From: Streptomyces sp. NBC_00557
Lineage (GTDB): Bacteria > Actinomycetota > Actinomycetes > Streptomycetales > Streptomycetaceae
DNA length: 64,000 nt
Assembly: GCF_036345995.1 (NCBI RefSeq)
Contig: NZ_CP107796.1
Span: 7,502,001-7,566,000 of the forward strand
Reading direction: 5' to 3'
Below, piece after piece: positions 43,796-51,563 of this stretch; the first letter of the stretch is position 1, and the number at the start of each line of letters is the position of its first letter. A program made the position numbers and the translations under genes. Under the pieces are notes generated by a model. That model searched no databases and was not told where the DNA came from. It saw only the letters and a program-made list of their open reading frames with translations.

Positions 43796-45249
43796 GCCGT
43801 TTCCTCCACTTCCTCCGGCGCCTCGGCGGTCAGCGGCAGCAGCACCTGGAAACGGGTGTCACCGGGGACCGAGTCGACGCGCAGGCTGCCGTGATGCTTG
43901 TTGACGACGATCCGCCAGGAGATGTCCAGGCCCAGCCCGGTGCCCTCGCCGACCGGCTTGGTGGTGAAGAACGGGTCGAAGATCCGGTCCTTGATCTCCG
44001 GCGGCACACCCGGGCCGGTGTCCCGGAACTCGACCAGGAGCCGCTCGTGGTCGAGCGCGGTCCGCACCGTCAACGTGCCCGAGCCGCCCGCCCCGTTGAT
44101 GGCCGACACGGCGTTGTCGACCAGGTTGGTCCACACCTGGTTCAGCTCGGCCGGGTAGGCGGGCACCGGCGGGAGCGTGCGGTCGTACTCCTTGACGACC
44201 TTGATGCCGGCGCCGATCTTGCCGGACAGCATCAGCAGCGTGCTGTCGAGGAGTTCGTGGACGTCCACCACCCGGTAGGGCGCCCGGTCCAGCTGGGAGT
44301 ACTGCTTCGCGGCGTCGACCAGATGCGAGATCCGGGTGGTGGAGTCCTCGATCTCGTTCATCAGCAGCTCGGTCTCGATGGTGTAGTTGAGCCAGCCGAC
44401 CGCTCCGGGCAGGATCTCCGGGTCCACGGCCGCCGCGACCTGCTCCAGCCAGTCGACGTCGAGCCCGGCCTGCACGAAGGTGGGCGCCAGCTGCCAGGCC
44501 TGGCCGATGCCGTGGTCCTCCAGCCAGTCCGTGAGCAGGTCCTCCCGGTCGGCGGCCTCCAGGGGAGTGAGCACCGGCGCCTTGGCGACCCGCTCCGCGG
44601 TGCGCTCCTGCACCTCGATCAGGCTCGCCAGCGCGTCACGGGAGAAGGGCCCTTCGGAGATCACGGCGAGCTTGCGCCGCATCTTGGCGACCCGTTCGCG
44701 CAACGTCGCGGTGGCCCGGACCGCTGCCGCCGCCGGGTTGTTCAGCTCGTGCGTGAGCCCGGCCGACAGCGAGCCGAGCGCCAGCAGCCGCTCCCGCTGC
44801 CCGATCGCCGCCTGCGTGTTCTTCGAGCCGAAGAACAGGCCCTCCAGCAGGTGCACGGCCATCGGGAACCACTCGGTCATGACGTCCGCGAAGATGTCCG
44901 CCGGCAGCACGAAGAACCGCGACGGCTCCGTCACCCGCATCGAGTTGTTGTAGACCTGCCGCACCCGGTCGCCGAGGTAGGCCTGCATCGCGCCCGCGTA
45001 CACCCCGCGCTGCGAGGTGCGGGCGACCTCCACGTCGTCGCCGGCGACCCGGCGGGACAGCACCACCGTGCCCTCGATCATCACGAAGAAGCAGGTCGCC
45101 GGGTCGCCCTCGGTGTACACCGGGCCGGGCTCGAACAGCTCCACCCGCCCCTCGCCGCACAGCCGGCCCAGCTGCTCGGGGCTCAGCTTCTCGAAGAGGA
45201 ACAGCGAGCCGATCTCCTTCGGACTGCACGGCATGATCTGCCCGCTCAT
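43792..45249 (-). CDS. Soluble histidine kinase with cyclic nucleotide-binding sensor domain
   Basis: The 485-residue protein has an N-terminal CNBD (about 14-140; GRVELFEPGPVYTEGDPATCFFVMIEGTVVL), a dimerisation helix with the phosphoacceptor H167 in GLTHELNNPA, a long linker and a HATPase domain with NLVDNAVSAINGA, DTGPGVPPEI, FDPFFTTKPVGEGTGLGL. No membrane helix is present, so the ligand is intracellular. It follows the receiver-flavoprotein gene by 16 bp, which supplies the likely phosphorylation target (D68). It is coupled to the UBP zinc-finger gene. Confidence 0.9.
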   Translation of the reverse strand: MSGQIMPCSPKEIGSLFLFEKLSPEQLGRLCGEGRVELFEPGPVYTEGDPATCFFVMIEGTVVLSRRVAGDDVEVARTSQRGVYAGAMQAYLGDRVRQVYNNSMRVTEPSRFFVLPADIFADVMTEWFPMAVHLLEGLFFGSKNTQAAIGQRERLLALGSLSAGLTHELNNPAAAAVRATATLRERVAKMRRKLAVISEGPFSRDALASLIEVQERTAERVAKAPVLTPLEAADREDLLTDWLEDHGIGQAWQLAPTFVQAGLDVDWLEQVAAAVDPEILPGAVGWLNYTIETELLMNEIEDSTTRISHLVDAAKQYSQLDRAPYRVVDVHELLDSTLLMLSGKIGAGIKVVKEYDRTLPPVPAYPAELNQVWTNLVDNAVSAINGAGGSGTLTVRTALDHERLLVEFRDTGPGVPPEIKDRIFDPFFTTKPVGEGTGLGLDISWRIVVNKHHGSLRVDSVPGDTRFQVLLPLTAEAPEEVEETA

Positions 45250-45265
45250 GGCTGCTCCCCGTCGT

Positions 45266-46942
45266 TCACGACTGTTCCAGATACCGGTGGACGAGCATGA
45301 CGGCCATCGCTCCCTCGCCGACCGCGGACGCCACGCGCTTGGCGGACTCGGCACGGGCGTCACCGGCCACGAACACGCCGGGGACGCTGGTCTCCAGGTG
45401 GTACGGCGGCCGGTCCAGCTCCCAGCCGGCCGGCGGCCGCCCGTCGGCGGTCAGATCGGGCCCGGCCAGGATGAACCCGCGCTCGTCGCGCAGCACCGCG
45501 TCGCCCAGCCAGTCGGTCAGCGGGGCGGCGCCGATGAACACGAACATCCACTGGGCGTCGACCCGTTCGCACTCTCCGGTCACCGTGTCACGCAGCGTCA
45601 GCTGCTCCAGGTGGTCCGAGCCGTGCGCCGCGTCCACGACGGTGTGCGGCCGCACCGAGATGTTCGGCGCCTCGTTGATCTGCTGGATCAGGTAGTGCGA
45701 CATCGACGCCGACAGGTCGGGCCCGCGTACCAGCAGCGTCACCGACTTCGCGCCCCGGGACAGGTACATCGCCGCCTGGCCCGCCGAGTTGGCGCCGCCG
45801 ACGATGTAGATGTCCTGGCCCTGGCAGGAGGCGGCCTCGGTCAGCGCCGAGCCGTAGAACACGCCGCACCCCGTGAGATCGGTGCAGCCCTGCGCCTCCA
45901 GCTGCCGGTACTGCACGCCGGTCGCGAGGATCACGCTGTGCGCCGCGATCGCCGTGCCGTCCGCGAACCGTACGACCCGGGCGGCGCCGTTGGCCTCCAG
46001 CGCCGTCACCTCGCGGGCGGTGAGGATCTCCGCGCCGAACTTGGCGGCCTGCCGGCGCGCCCGGTCGGTGAGCTGGGCGCCGGACACCCCGTCGGGGAAG
46101 CCCAGGTAGTTCTCGATCCGGGAGCTCTGCCCGGCCTGCCCGCCGGTGGCCGAGCGCTCCACCAGCACGGTCCTGAGCCCCTCGGACGCCCCGTACACGG
46201 CGGCGCCGAGCCCGGCGGGCCCGCCGCCGATCACGATCAGGTCGTAGAAGTCGGCCGTCGGAGTCGTCGCCAGGCCCACCCGCGCCGCCAGCTCCGGGGC
46301 CTCCGGCTCGACAAGGGTGCCGCCGTCCGGCGTGATCACCAGCGGCAGCCGCGCGTCGTCCGCTCCGGCGGCCGCCAGCAGCCGGCGGCCCTCCGGCTCC
46401 TCCACCGAGTACCAGCGGTAGGGCACCTGGTTGCGGGCCAGGAACTCGCGCACGTTCGACGACCGGGCCGACCAGCGGTGCCCGACGACCTTGGTGCTGG
46501 GCACGGGCCGGTAGGCGCTGCTGCGCCAGGCCTCGAGCAGGTCGTCCAGGACCGGGTAGAGCTTCTCCTCCGGCGGGTCCCAGGGCTTGAGCAGATAGTG
46601 GTCCAGGTCGACGACGTTGATCGCGTCGATCGCCGCGTTGGTGTCCGCGTACGCGGTGAGCAGCACCCGCCGCGCGCCCGGATACACGTCCAGCGCCTGC
46701 TCCAGGAACTCGATGCCGTTCATCTGCGGCATCCGGTAGTCGGCCAGGATCACCGCCACCAGGTCGCCGCGCAGCTTCAGCTCCCGCAGCGCCTCCAGCG
46801 CGGACGGACCGGACTCCGCGCGCACGATCCGGTACGACTCGCCGTAGCGCCGCCGCAGATCGCGGGCGACGGCGCGGGAGACCCCCGGGTCGTCGTCCAC
46901 GGTCAGGATGACGGTCCGCGCTGTGTCGGCGGCCTGTGCCAT
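45266..46942 (-). CDS. Response-regulator receiver fused to a thioredoxin reductase-like flavoprotein
   Basis: The 558-residue protein has a receiver domain (10-130) with the acidic pair in TVDDD, the phosphoacceptor D68 (ILADYRMPQMNG), and K in YLLKPWD. A glutaredoxin/thioredoxin-fold-like linker follows (about 150-230). The flavoprotein domain has FAD motif DLIVIGGGPAGLGAAVYGASEG, ATGGQAGQSSRIENYLGFP, and NAD motif IYIVGGANSAGQAA. The CxxC pair of true thioredoxin reductase is absent (GCGVFYGSA instead). A phosphorelay from the adjacent CNBD kinase probably controls this oxidoreductase directly. It is the first gene of the three-gene operon. Confidence 0.9.
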   Translation of the reverse strand: MAQAADTARTVILTVDDDPGVSRAVARDLRRRYGESYRIVRAESGPSALEALRELKLRGDLVAVILADYRMPQMNGIEFLEQALDVYPGARRVLLTAYADTNAAIDAINVVDLDHYLLKPWDPPEEKLYPVLDDLLEAWRSSAYRPVPSTKVVGHRWSARSSNVREFLARNQVPYRWYSVEEPEGRRLLAAAGADDARLPLVITPDGGTLVEPEAPELAARVGLATTPTADFYDLIVIGGGPAGLGAAVYGASEGLRTVLVERSATGGQAGQSSRIENYLGFPDGVSGAQLTDRARRQAAKFGAEILTAREVTALEANGAARVVRFADGTAIAAHSVILATGVQYRQLEAQGCTDLTGCGVFYGSALTEAASCQGQDIYIVGGANSAGQAAMYLSRGAKSVTLLVRGPDLSASMSHYLIQQINEAPNISVRPHTVVDAAHGSDHLEQLTLRDTVTGECERVDAQWMFVFIGAAPLTDWLGDAVLRDERGFILAGPDLTADGRPPAGWELDRPPYHLETSVPGVFVAGDARAESAKRVASAVGEGAMAVMLVHRYLEQS

Positions 46943-47153
46943 ACGTCTCCCACCCCGAGCTTCCGTGTCACGGACCGGTGTCGTGGGGACCACCGCGCCG
47001 GTTCCCAGCCATCGTATGTTCGATCGCCCCGGTTCGCCCTGGGATACGGCAGGCGGCCCGGTCACCCGGGGCGGCCGGAGATCACCGGGCCCGTGCGCGC
47101 CGTGCCCGATAGTGGGCACCAGGACCACGACGGCGACGACGAGGGGAGCACGC

Positions 47154-48020
47154 ATGACACGCCCGATCACGGCAGGAGTCGACGGCACCGAGGAGAGCCT
47201 GGCCGCGCTGGACTGGGCCTGCCGGGAGGCCGTACGCCGCGGGCTGGCCCTGCGCGTGGTGCACGCCTGGCGCTACGCCGAGTCGCTCGCCACCGCCGAC
47301 CGGGACACCCAGTACGGATGGGTCTCGCAGGGTGTGGCCGACGCCGTGCGGGCCGTCTGCGAACGGCATCCGGAGCTGCCGGTGAGCGTCGACGTCGTCG
47401 AGGGCGACCCGGTGGACGCGCTGACGGGTGCCGGGGCGGAGGCCGAGATGCTGGTGCTGGGCTCGCGCGGGCACGGGGCCGTCCTCGGGTTCCTGCTGGG
47501 CTCGGCCGGCCGGCAGGTGATCGCCGGGGCGACCCGGCCGGTGGTCCTGGTGCGCGCCGGGGACCGGCCCGCCGCGGAGGCCGCCGGGCGGGACGTCGTG
47601 GTCGGCCAGCACGGCGAACCCGAGGACAGCGCGGCCGCCCTGCGGTTCGCCTTCGAGACGGCGGCGGCCCGCGACGCGACCGTCCGGGCGGTGCGCGCGT
47701 GGACCCTGCCGCCGGTGTTCGCCTACAGCCCCGGCTCGCTCAAGCTCCTCGACGACGCAGGCGGTCTCGAACCCTACGAGCGGCAGGCCCTCACGCGGGC
47801 GCTGCGGCCGTGGCGGGAGCGGTTCCCCGAGGTGCCCGTCGCCGAGCAGGTCGAGATGGGCAGCGCCGGCCAGGTGCTGCTGTCGGCGGCCGAGCGGGCC
47901 CAGCTGGTGGTCGTGGGGCGCCGCGCGCACCGCGGTGCCGTGGGCGCGCGGATCGGGTCGGTCGCGCACGGGGTGCTGCACCACGCCGGGTGCCCGGTCG
48001 CCGTGGTCCCGCACGACTGA
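47154..48020 (+). CDS. Universal stress protein with two Usp domains
   Basis: The 288-residue protein has two Usp modules (about 3-138 and 148-287). The ATP-binding loops are GSRGHGAVLGFLLGSAG and GRRAHRGAVGARIGSVAHG, the first a good fit to G-2X-G-9X-GS. GAGGGGAG precedes the ATG. It is divergent from the receiver-flavoprotein gene, sharing a 211-bp promoter region, so it may belong to the same stress response. Confidence 0.93.
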   Translation: MTRPITAGVDGTEESLAALDWACREAVRRGLALRVVHAWRYAESLATADRDTQYGWVSQGVADAVRAVCERHPELPVSVDVVEGDPVDALTGAGAEAEMLVLGSRGHGAVLGFLLGSAGRQVIAGATRPVVLVRAGDRPAAEAAGRDVVVGQHGEPEDSAAALRFAFETAAARDATVRAVRAWTLPPVFAYSPGSLKLLDDAGGLEPYERQALTRALRPWRERFPEVPVAEQVEMGSAGQVLLSAAERAQLVVVGRRAHRGAVGARIGSVAHGVLHHAGCPVAVVPHD

Positions 48021-48021
48021 G

Positions 48022-49257
48022 CTACTCGGCCTCGACCGGCTCCAGACCGGCCCGCGCCTTGGGCAGCACGTTCTCGATGTAGTCCTTGACGGCGGTGTCG
48101 AGGCCTATGTCGTGCTGGGCGCGCTCGGACAGGTACCAGCGGTGCTCGAGGAGCTCGTGGTAGATCTCCGCCGGGTCCATCGAGCCGCGCAGCTCGGGCG
48201 GCACGGCCCGCACGGTGGGCCGGAACACGTCCCGCACCCAGCGGTGGGCCAGCACCTCGGGGCGGGCGGCGAGGGGGTCGCCCGGGGCGTAGTCCTCCTG
48301 GGTGGCCATCCAGCTCTCCAGGTCGTTCAGCAGCCTGCGCGCCAGGTTCTCCTCGGCGTCCAGGCCGGTCAGCCTGAGCAGCTGGCGCTGGTGGTGGCCG
48401 GCGTCGACGACCTTCGGCACGAAGGTGACGCTGTCGCCGTTGGAGGAGTGCTCGATCTGCATCTCGGCGACGTCGAACCCGAGGTCGTTCAGCCGGCGGA
48501 TCCGGCGTTCGATGTAGTGGTACTTGCCCGCCGGGTACACCGAGGTGCGGGTCAGCTCCTGCCACAGGCCCTGGTACCGGGTGCAGATCTCGTGCCCGAA
48601 CTCCACCGGGTCGACGGAGGGGTGCAGCGCGCCGGACGCCTCCAGGTCCAGCAGCTCGCCGCTGATGTTCACCCGGGCCAGATCGAGGTCGTACTCCCGC
48701 TGCCCGGGGCTCAGCCGCGGGTGCAGGTCGCCGGTCTCGGCGTCGACCAGGTAGGCGGCGTAGGCGCCCGCGTCCCGGCGGAACAGCGTGTTCGACAGGG
48801 AGCAGTCGCCCCAGGCGAACCCGGCCAGGTGCAGGCGCACCAGCAGCACCGCCAGGGCGTCCATCAGCCGGTGCATGGTCGCCGGGCGCATGGTCGTCTC
48901 GAACATCGAGCGGTACGGCATCGAACCGCGCAGATGCCGGGTGACCAGCACCGGCTCCAGCGGCCGGCCCGCGCGGTCGGTGCGGCCGGTGACCACGGCG
49001 AGCGGGTCGACGGCGGGGATGCCGAGCCGGTCGAGGTCGCGCAGCAGCTCGTACTCGCGCAGCGCGGGACGCTCGGCCAGCTCCTTGACGGCGATCACCT
49101 CGTCCCCGGCGTGGGCGTACCGCACGATGTGCCGGGAGATGCCCCTCGGGAGCGGCACGAGGTATTCCTCGGGCCACTCCTCCAGGGGCACGTCCCAGGG
49201 GAGGGCGAGCAGCAGGGCGGGGTGCTCCGGGTTCGTGGCGCTGATGTGCAAGGCCAT
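48022..49257 (-). CDS. DUF4032-family kinase-like protein
   Basis: The 411-residue protein has kinase-fold marks in its first half: an invariant-lysine strand DEVIAVKELAERPALREYELLRDL (about 52-75), a catalytic-loop analogue GFAWGDCSLSNTLF and a metal-site analogue AYLVDAETGDLHP. The second half, IERRIRRLNDLGFDVAEMQIEHSS and onward, is the DUF4032 region. The phosphorylated substrate is unknown. It ends 1 bp after the convergent Usp gene. TAGGGT lies seven bases before its ATG. Confidence 0.83.
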   Translation of the reverse strand: MALHISATNPEHPALLLALPWDVPLEEWPEEYLVPLPRGISRHIVRYAHAGDEVIAVKELAERPALREYELLRDLDRLGIPAVDPLAVVTGRTDRAGRPLEPVLVTRHLRGSMPYRSMFETTMRPATMHRLMDALAVLLVRLHLAGFAWGDCSLSNTLFRRDAGAYAAYLVDAETGDLHPRLSPGQREYDLDLARVNISGELLDLEASGALHPSVDPVEFGHEICTRYQGLWQELTRTSVYPAGKYHYIERRIRRLNDLGFDVAEMQIEHSSNGDSVTFVPKVVDAGHHQRQLLRLTGLDAEENLARRLLNDLESWMATQEDYAPGDPLAARPEVLAHRWVRDVFRPTVRAVPPELRGSMDPAEIYHELLEHRWYLSERAQHDIGLDTAVKDYIENVLPKARAGLEPVEAE

Positions 49258-49264
49258 GGCACGA

Positions 49265-49270
49265 ACCCTA
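49265..49270 (-). promoter_or_regulatory. -10 box of the DUF4032 gene, leaderless type
   Basis: On the minus strand TAGGGT lies seven bases before the ATG at 49257, with no Shine-Dalgarno sequence between. Confidence 0.5.
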
Positions 49271-49288
49271 AGGCCCCGCGCGGCTGTT

Positions 49289-50035
49289 CTAGGAGGCCCG
49301 CTCCCGCGCCTGCTCGGCCGCCGCGCGCACCGGGCCCCGGTGCACCGGGCCGTGGCCGGGCAAGAGGGTGTCGCCGTCGAGCGCGCCGATGACCTCCAGC
49401 GAGGCCACGGCCCGGGCGCGCTCGTGGTGGAAGAAGTCGAGGAGCATCTGGGGGCCCTTGGTCCGCGAGGTCGCGTGGCCGGTGGCCAGGGCGTCGCCGG
49501 AGATGACGATGCCCGCCTCGGGCAGGTGGTAGACGCAGTGGCCGTCGGTGTGGCCCGGGGTGTGCACGGGCACCGGGCGGCCGGGCAGGTCGAGCGGGCC
49601 CTCGGCCGGGAACGGCTCGGGCGCGGTGACGGGGTTGTGCCGGGTGCCGCCGACCTTGATGACGTGCCGCGCCCACGGCACGACACCGGGCCGCCAGGCG
49701 TTGCGCACCACGTCTCCGATGGTGGCCTGCTGCAGGAAGTCCCGTCGCGCGTGCGGCACTTCGGCCGGGTGCAGATAGACGGGGGTGCCGTGGGCGGCGC
49801 GCAGGTACTCGGCCGAGCCCAGGTGGTCGTTGTGCGCGTGGGTGATCAGCACGGCGGCCACCGCCTCCGGTGAACTGCCCACCTCGGCCAGGGAGTCCAG
49901 GACCCCCTGGCGGTCTCCCGGGTAGCCGGTGTCCACCAGCGTGACGGCGTCGCCGTCCTTCAGGATCACCCAGTTGACGTGGTGGCCGTGCACCAGATAG
50001 GTGCCGTCGGCGACCTGGTGTACCTCTGCCCGCAT
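49289..50035 (-). CDS. MBL-fold metallohydrolase
   Basis: The 248-residue protein has the HxHxDH motif THAHNDHLG (about 73-80), further ligands in VHTPGHTDGHCVYHL, GDAL and LPGHGPVH. Such enzymes are lactonases, glyoxalase II-like thioesterases or related hydrolases with two metal ions. GGGGAG precedes the ATG at 50035. The substrate is unknown. Confidence 0.9.
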   Translation of the reverse strand: MRAEVHQVADGTYLVHGHHVNWVILKDGDAVTLVDTGYPGDRQGVLDSLAEVGSSPEAVAAVLITHAHNDHLGSAEYLRAAHGTPVYLHPAEVPHARRDFLQQATIGDVVRNAWRPGVVPWARHVIKVGGTRHNPVTAPEPFPAEGPLDLPGRPVPVHTPGHTDGHCVYHLPEAGIVISGDALATGHATSRTKGPQMLLDFFHHERARAVASLEVIGALDGDTLLPGHGPVHRGPVRAAAEQARERAS

Positions 50036-50114
50036 GATCTCCCCGAGCCCTGTGCGGCCGATCGTCGGGGACAGCCAACCAGATGCGCCGGCGCCGCGCA
50101 CCACCCGGCTGGTG

Positions 50115-50744
50115 TCACCGCACGCCCTGCGGCCGGAACTGGATGCTGATGCGCGGCCCCGCGGCCCGGGCGGTCTTCGGCACGCAGTGCTCCCAGGTCC
50201 GCTGGCAGGAGCCGCCCATCACGATCAGGTCGCCGTGCCCGAGCGGGCGGCGCACCGCCGCACCGCCTCCGCCGGCCGGGCGCAGCAGCAGGTCGCGGGG
50301 CTCGCCGACGGAGAGGATCGCGACCATGGTGTCCTCGCGGGCGCCCCGTCCGATCCGGTCCCCGTGCCAGGCCACGCTGTCCCGGCCGTCGCGGTAGAAG
50401 CACAGCCCCGCCGTGGCGAACGGCTCGCCCAGCTCCTCGGCGTAGTGCCGGGACAACGCCTCGCGCGCCTCCTCCAGCACCGGATCGGGGAGCGGGTCGC
50501 CGGCGCCGTAGAAGGCCAGCAGGCGCGGTACGGCGACCACGTTGTCGTACATCTTCCGGTGCTCGGCGCGCCAGGGCACGTCGGCCGCGAGCTTCTCGAA
50601 CAGGGCGTCGGCGCCGCTCAGCCAGCCCGGAAGCACGTCGATCCAGGCGCCGGCGCCCAGGTCGGTCCGGCGCAGCCCGTCCAGCGGGCCGGGCCGCAGC
50701 TCGTCGGTCTGGTCGAACAGGGAGCCCTGGAGGTGCGTGGCCAT
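50115..50744 (-). CDS. AlkB-like Fe(II)/2-oxoglutarate dioxygenase
   Basis: The 209-residue protein has the AlkB pattern: VPRLLAFYGAGDPLPDPVLEEAREAL, the iron-binding HGD in SVAWHGDRIG, the second His in RTWEHCVPK, and the 2-oxoglutarate-binding Arg in GPRISIQFRP. It directly reverses N-alkyl lesions on DNA or RNA bases. It is 79 bp upstream of the MBL gene on the same strand and divergent from the TetR gene. Confidence 0.93.
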   Translation of the reverse strand: MATHLQGSLFDQTDELRPGPLDGLRRTDLGAGAWIDVLPGWLSGADALFEKLAADVPWRAEHRKMYDNVVAVPRLLAFYGAGDPLPDPVLEEAREALSRHYAEELGEPFATAGLCFYRDGRDSVAWHGDRIGRGAREDTMVAILSVGEPRDLLLRPAGGGGAAVRRPLGHGDLIVMGGSCQRTWEHCVPKTARAAGPRISIQFRPQGVR

Positions 50745-50814
50745 GAGCCCAGCCTACGCCTTAATCGAAAACCTGTTCCCATGATCTACCGGCCCGCCGA
50801 ATCGGGGGCCCTTC

Positions 50815-50850
50815 CCGATACACCGGTGTATCGGATACATTCTCGTATCC
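50815..50850. promoter_or_regulatory. Overlapping operator palindromes before the TetR gene
   Basis: CCGATACACCGGTGTATCGG (50815-50834) is a perfect 20-bp palindrome. GGATAC-N6-GTATCC (50833-50850) is a second, overlapping it by 2 bp. Both lie within 55 bp of the TetR-family start codon and are probably its own operator. Confidence 0.7.
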
Positions 50851-50867
50851 AACCGGAGGGAGCCGTG

Positions 50868-51563
50868 ATGGACGACCCCGCCCCGCGGGTCACCAGACGC
50901 CGGGTCCGGACGCGGGCGCGGCTGCTGGACGCCGCGTTCCGGGTGTTCGCCGCGAAGGGCTTCGGCCGGGTCTCCATCGAGGAGGTCTGCGAGGCGGCCG
51001 GCTTCAGCCGGGGCGCCTTCTACTCGAACTTCGCCACGCTGGACGAGCTGTTCTTCGCGCTGTACCAGGAGCGCGCCGACCTCATCGCCTCCCAGGTGGC
51101 CGAGGCCCTCGCCCAGGAAGGCCCCGGACTCGACGTGCCGGCCTCCGTGGACCGGGTCACCGAGGTGCTGCTCCTCGACGTGGACTGGCTGCTGGTCAAG
51201 ACCGACTTCCTGGTGCACGCCGCCCGCGACCCCGAGGTCGCCCGGGCGCTCCTCGACCACCGCGCCCGGCTCCGGGAGGCGATCGCCGACCGGCTGTTCC
51301 GCGCCCGCGGCCGCACCGGCCTGCCCGCCGTGCTGGGGGGCGTGGAAGGCGCCGCGCACGCCGTGGTCGCCGCGTACGACGGCGTGACCGTCCAGCTGCT
51401 GCTGGACAAGGACGTCGAGGCCGCCCGGGTCTGGCTCAAACAGCTGCTCACCGCCCTCCTCACCGACGGCAGCCACGCCCCCAGCAGCCCGCACTCCGCC
51501 GCACGTCCCCGCAGAACCCCGCACGAGGACCCTCAGGAAGGACACAGTCACGATGGACGCTGA
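50868..51563 (+). CDS. TetR-family transcriptional regulator
   Basis: The 231-residue protein has the TetR helix-turn-helix at about 12-58 (RARLLDAAFRVFAAKGFGRVSIEEVCEAAGFSRGAFYSNFATLDELF) and a ligand domain. GGAGGG precedes the ATG at 50868; a GTG at 50865 is adjacent. Its end overlaps the FAD dehydrogenase start by 11 bp, so it is coupled to that gene and likely represses both through the palindromes at 50815-50850. Confidence 0.92.
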   Translation: MDDPAPRVTRRRVRTRARLLDAAFRVFAAKGFGRVSIEEVCEAAGFSRGAFYSNFATLDELFFALYQERADLIASQVAEALAQEGPGLDVPASVDRVTEVLLLDVDWLLVKTDFLVHAARDPEVARALLDHRARLREAIADRLFRARGRTGLPAVLGGVEGAAHAVVAAYDGVTVQLLLDKDVEAARVWLKQLLTALLTDGSHAPSSPHSAARPRRTPHEDPQEGHSHDGR

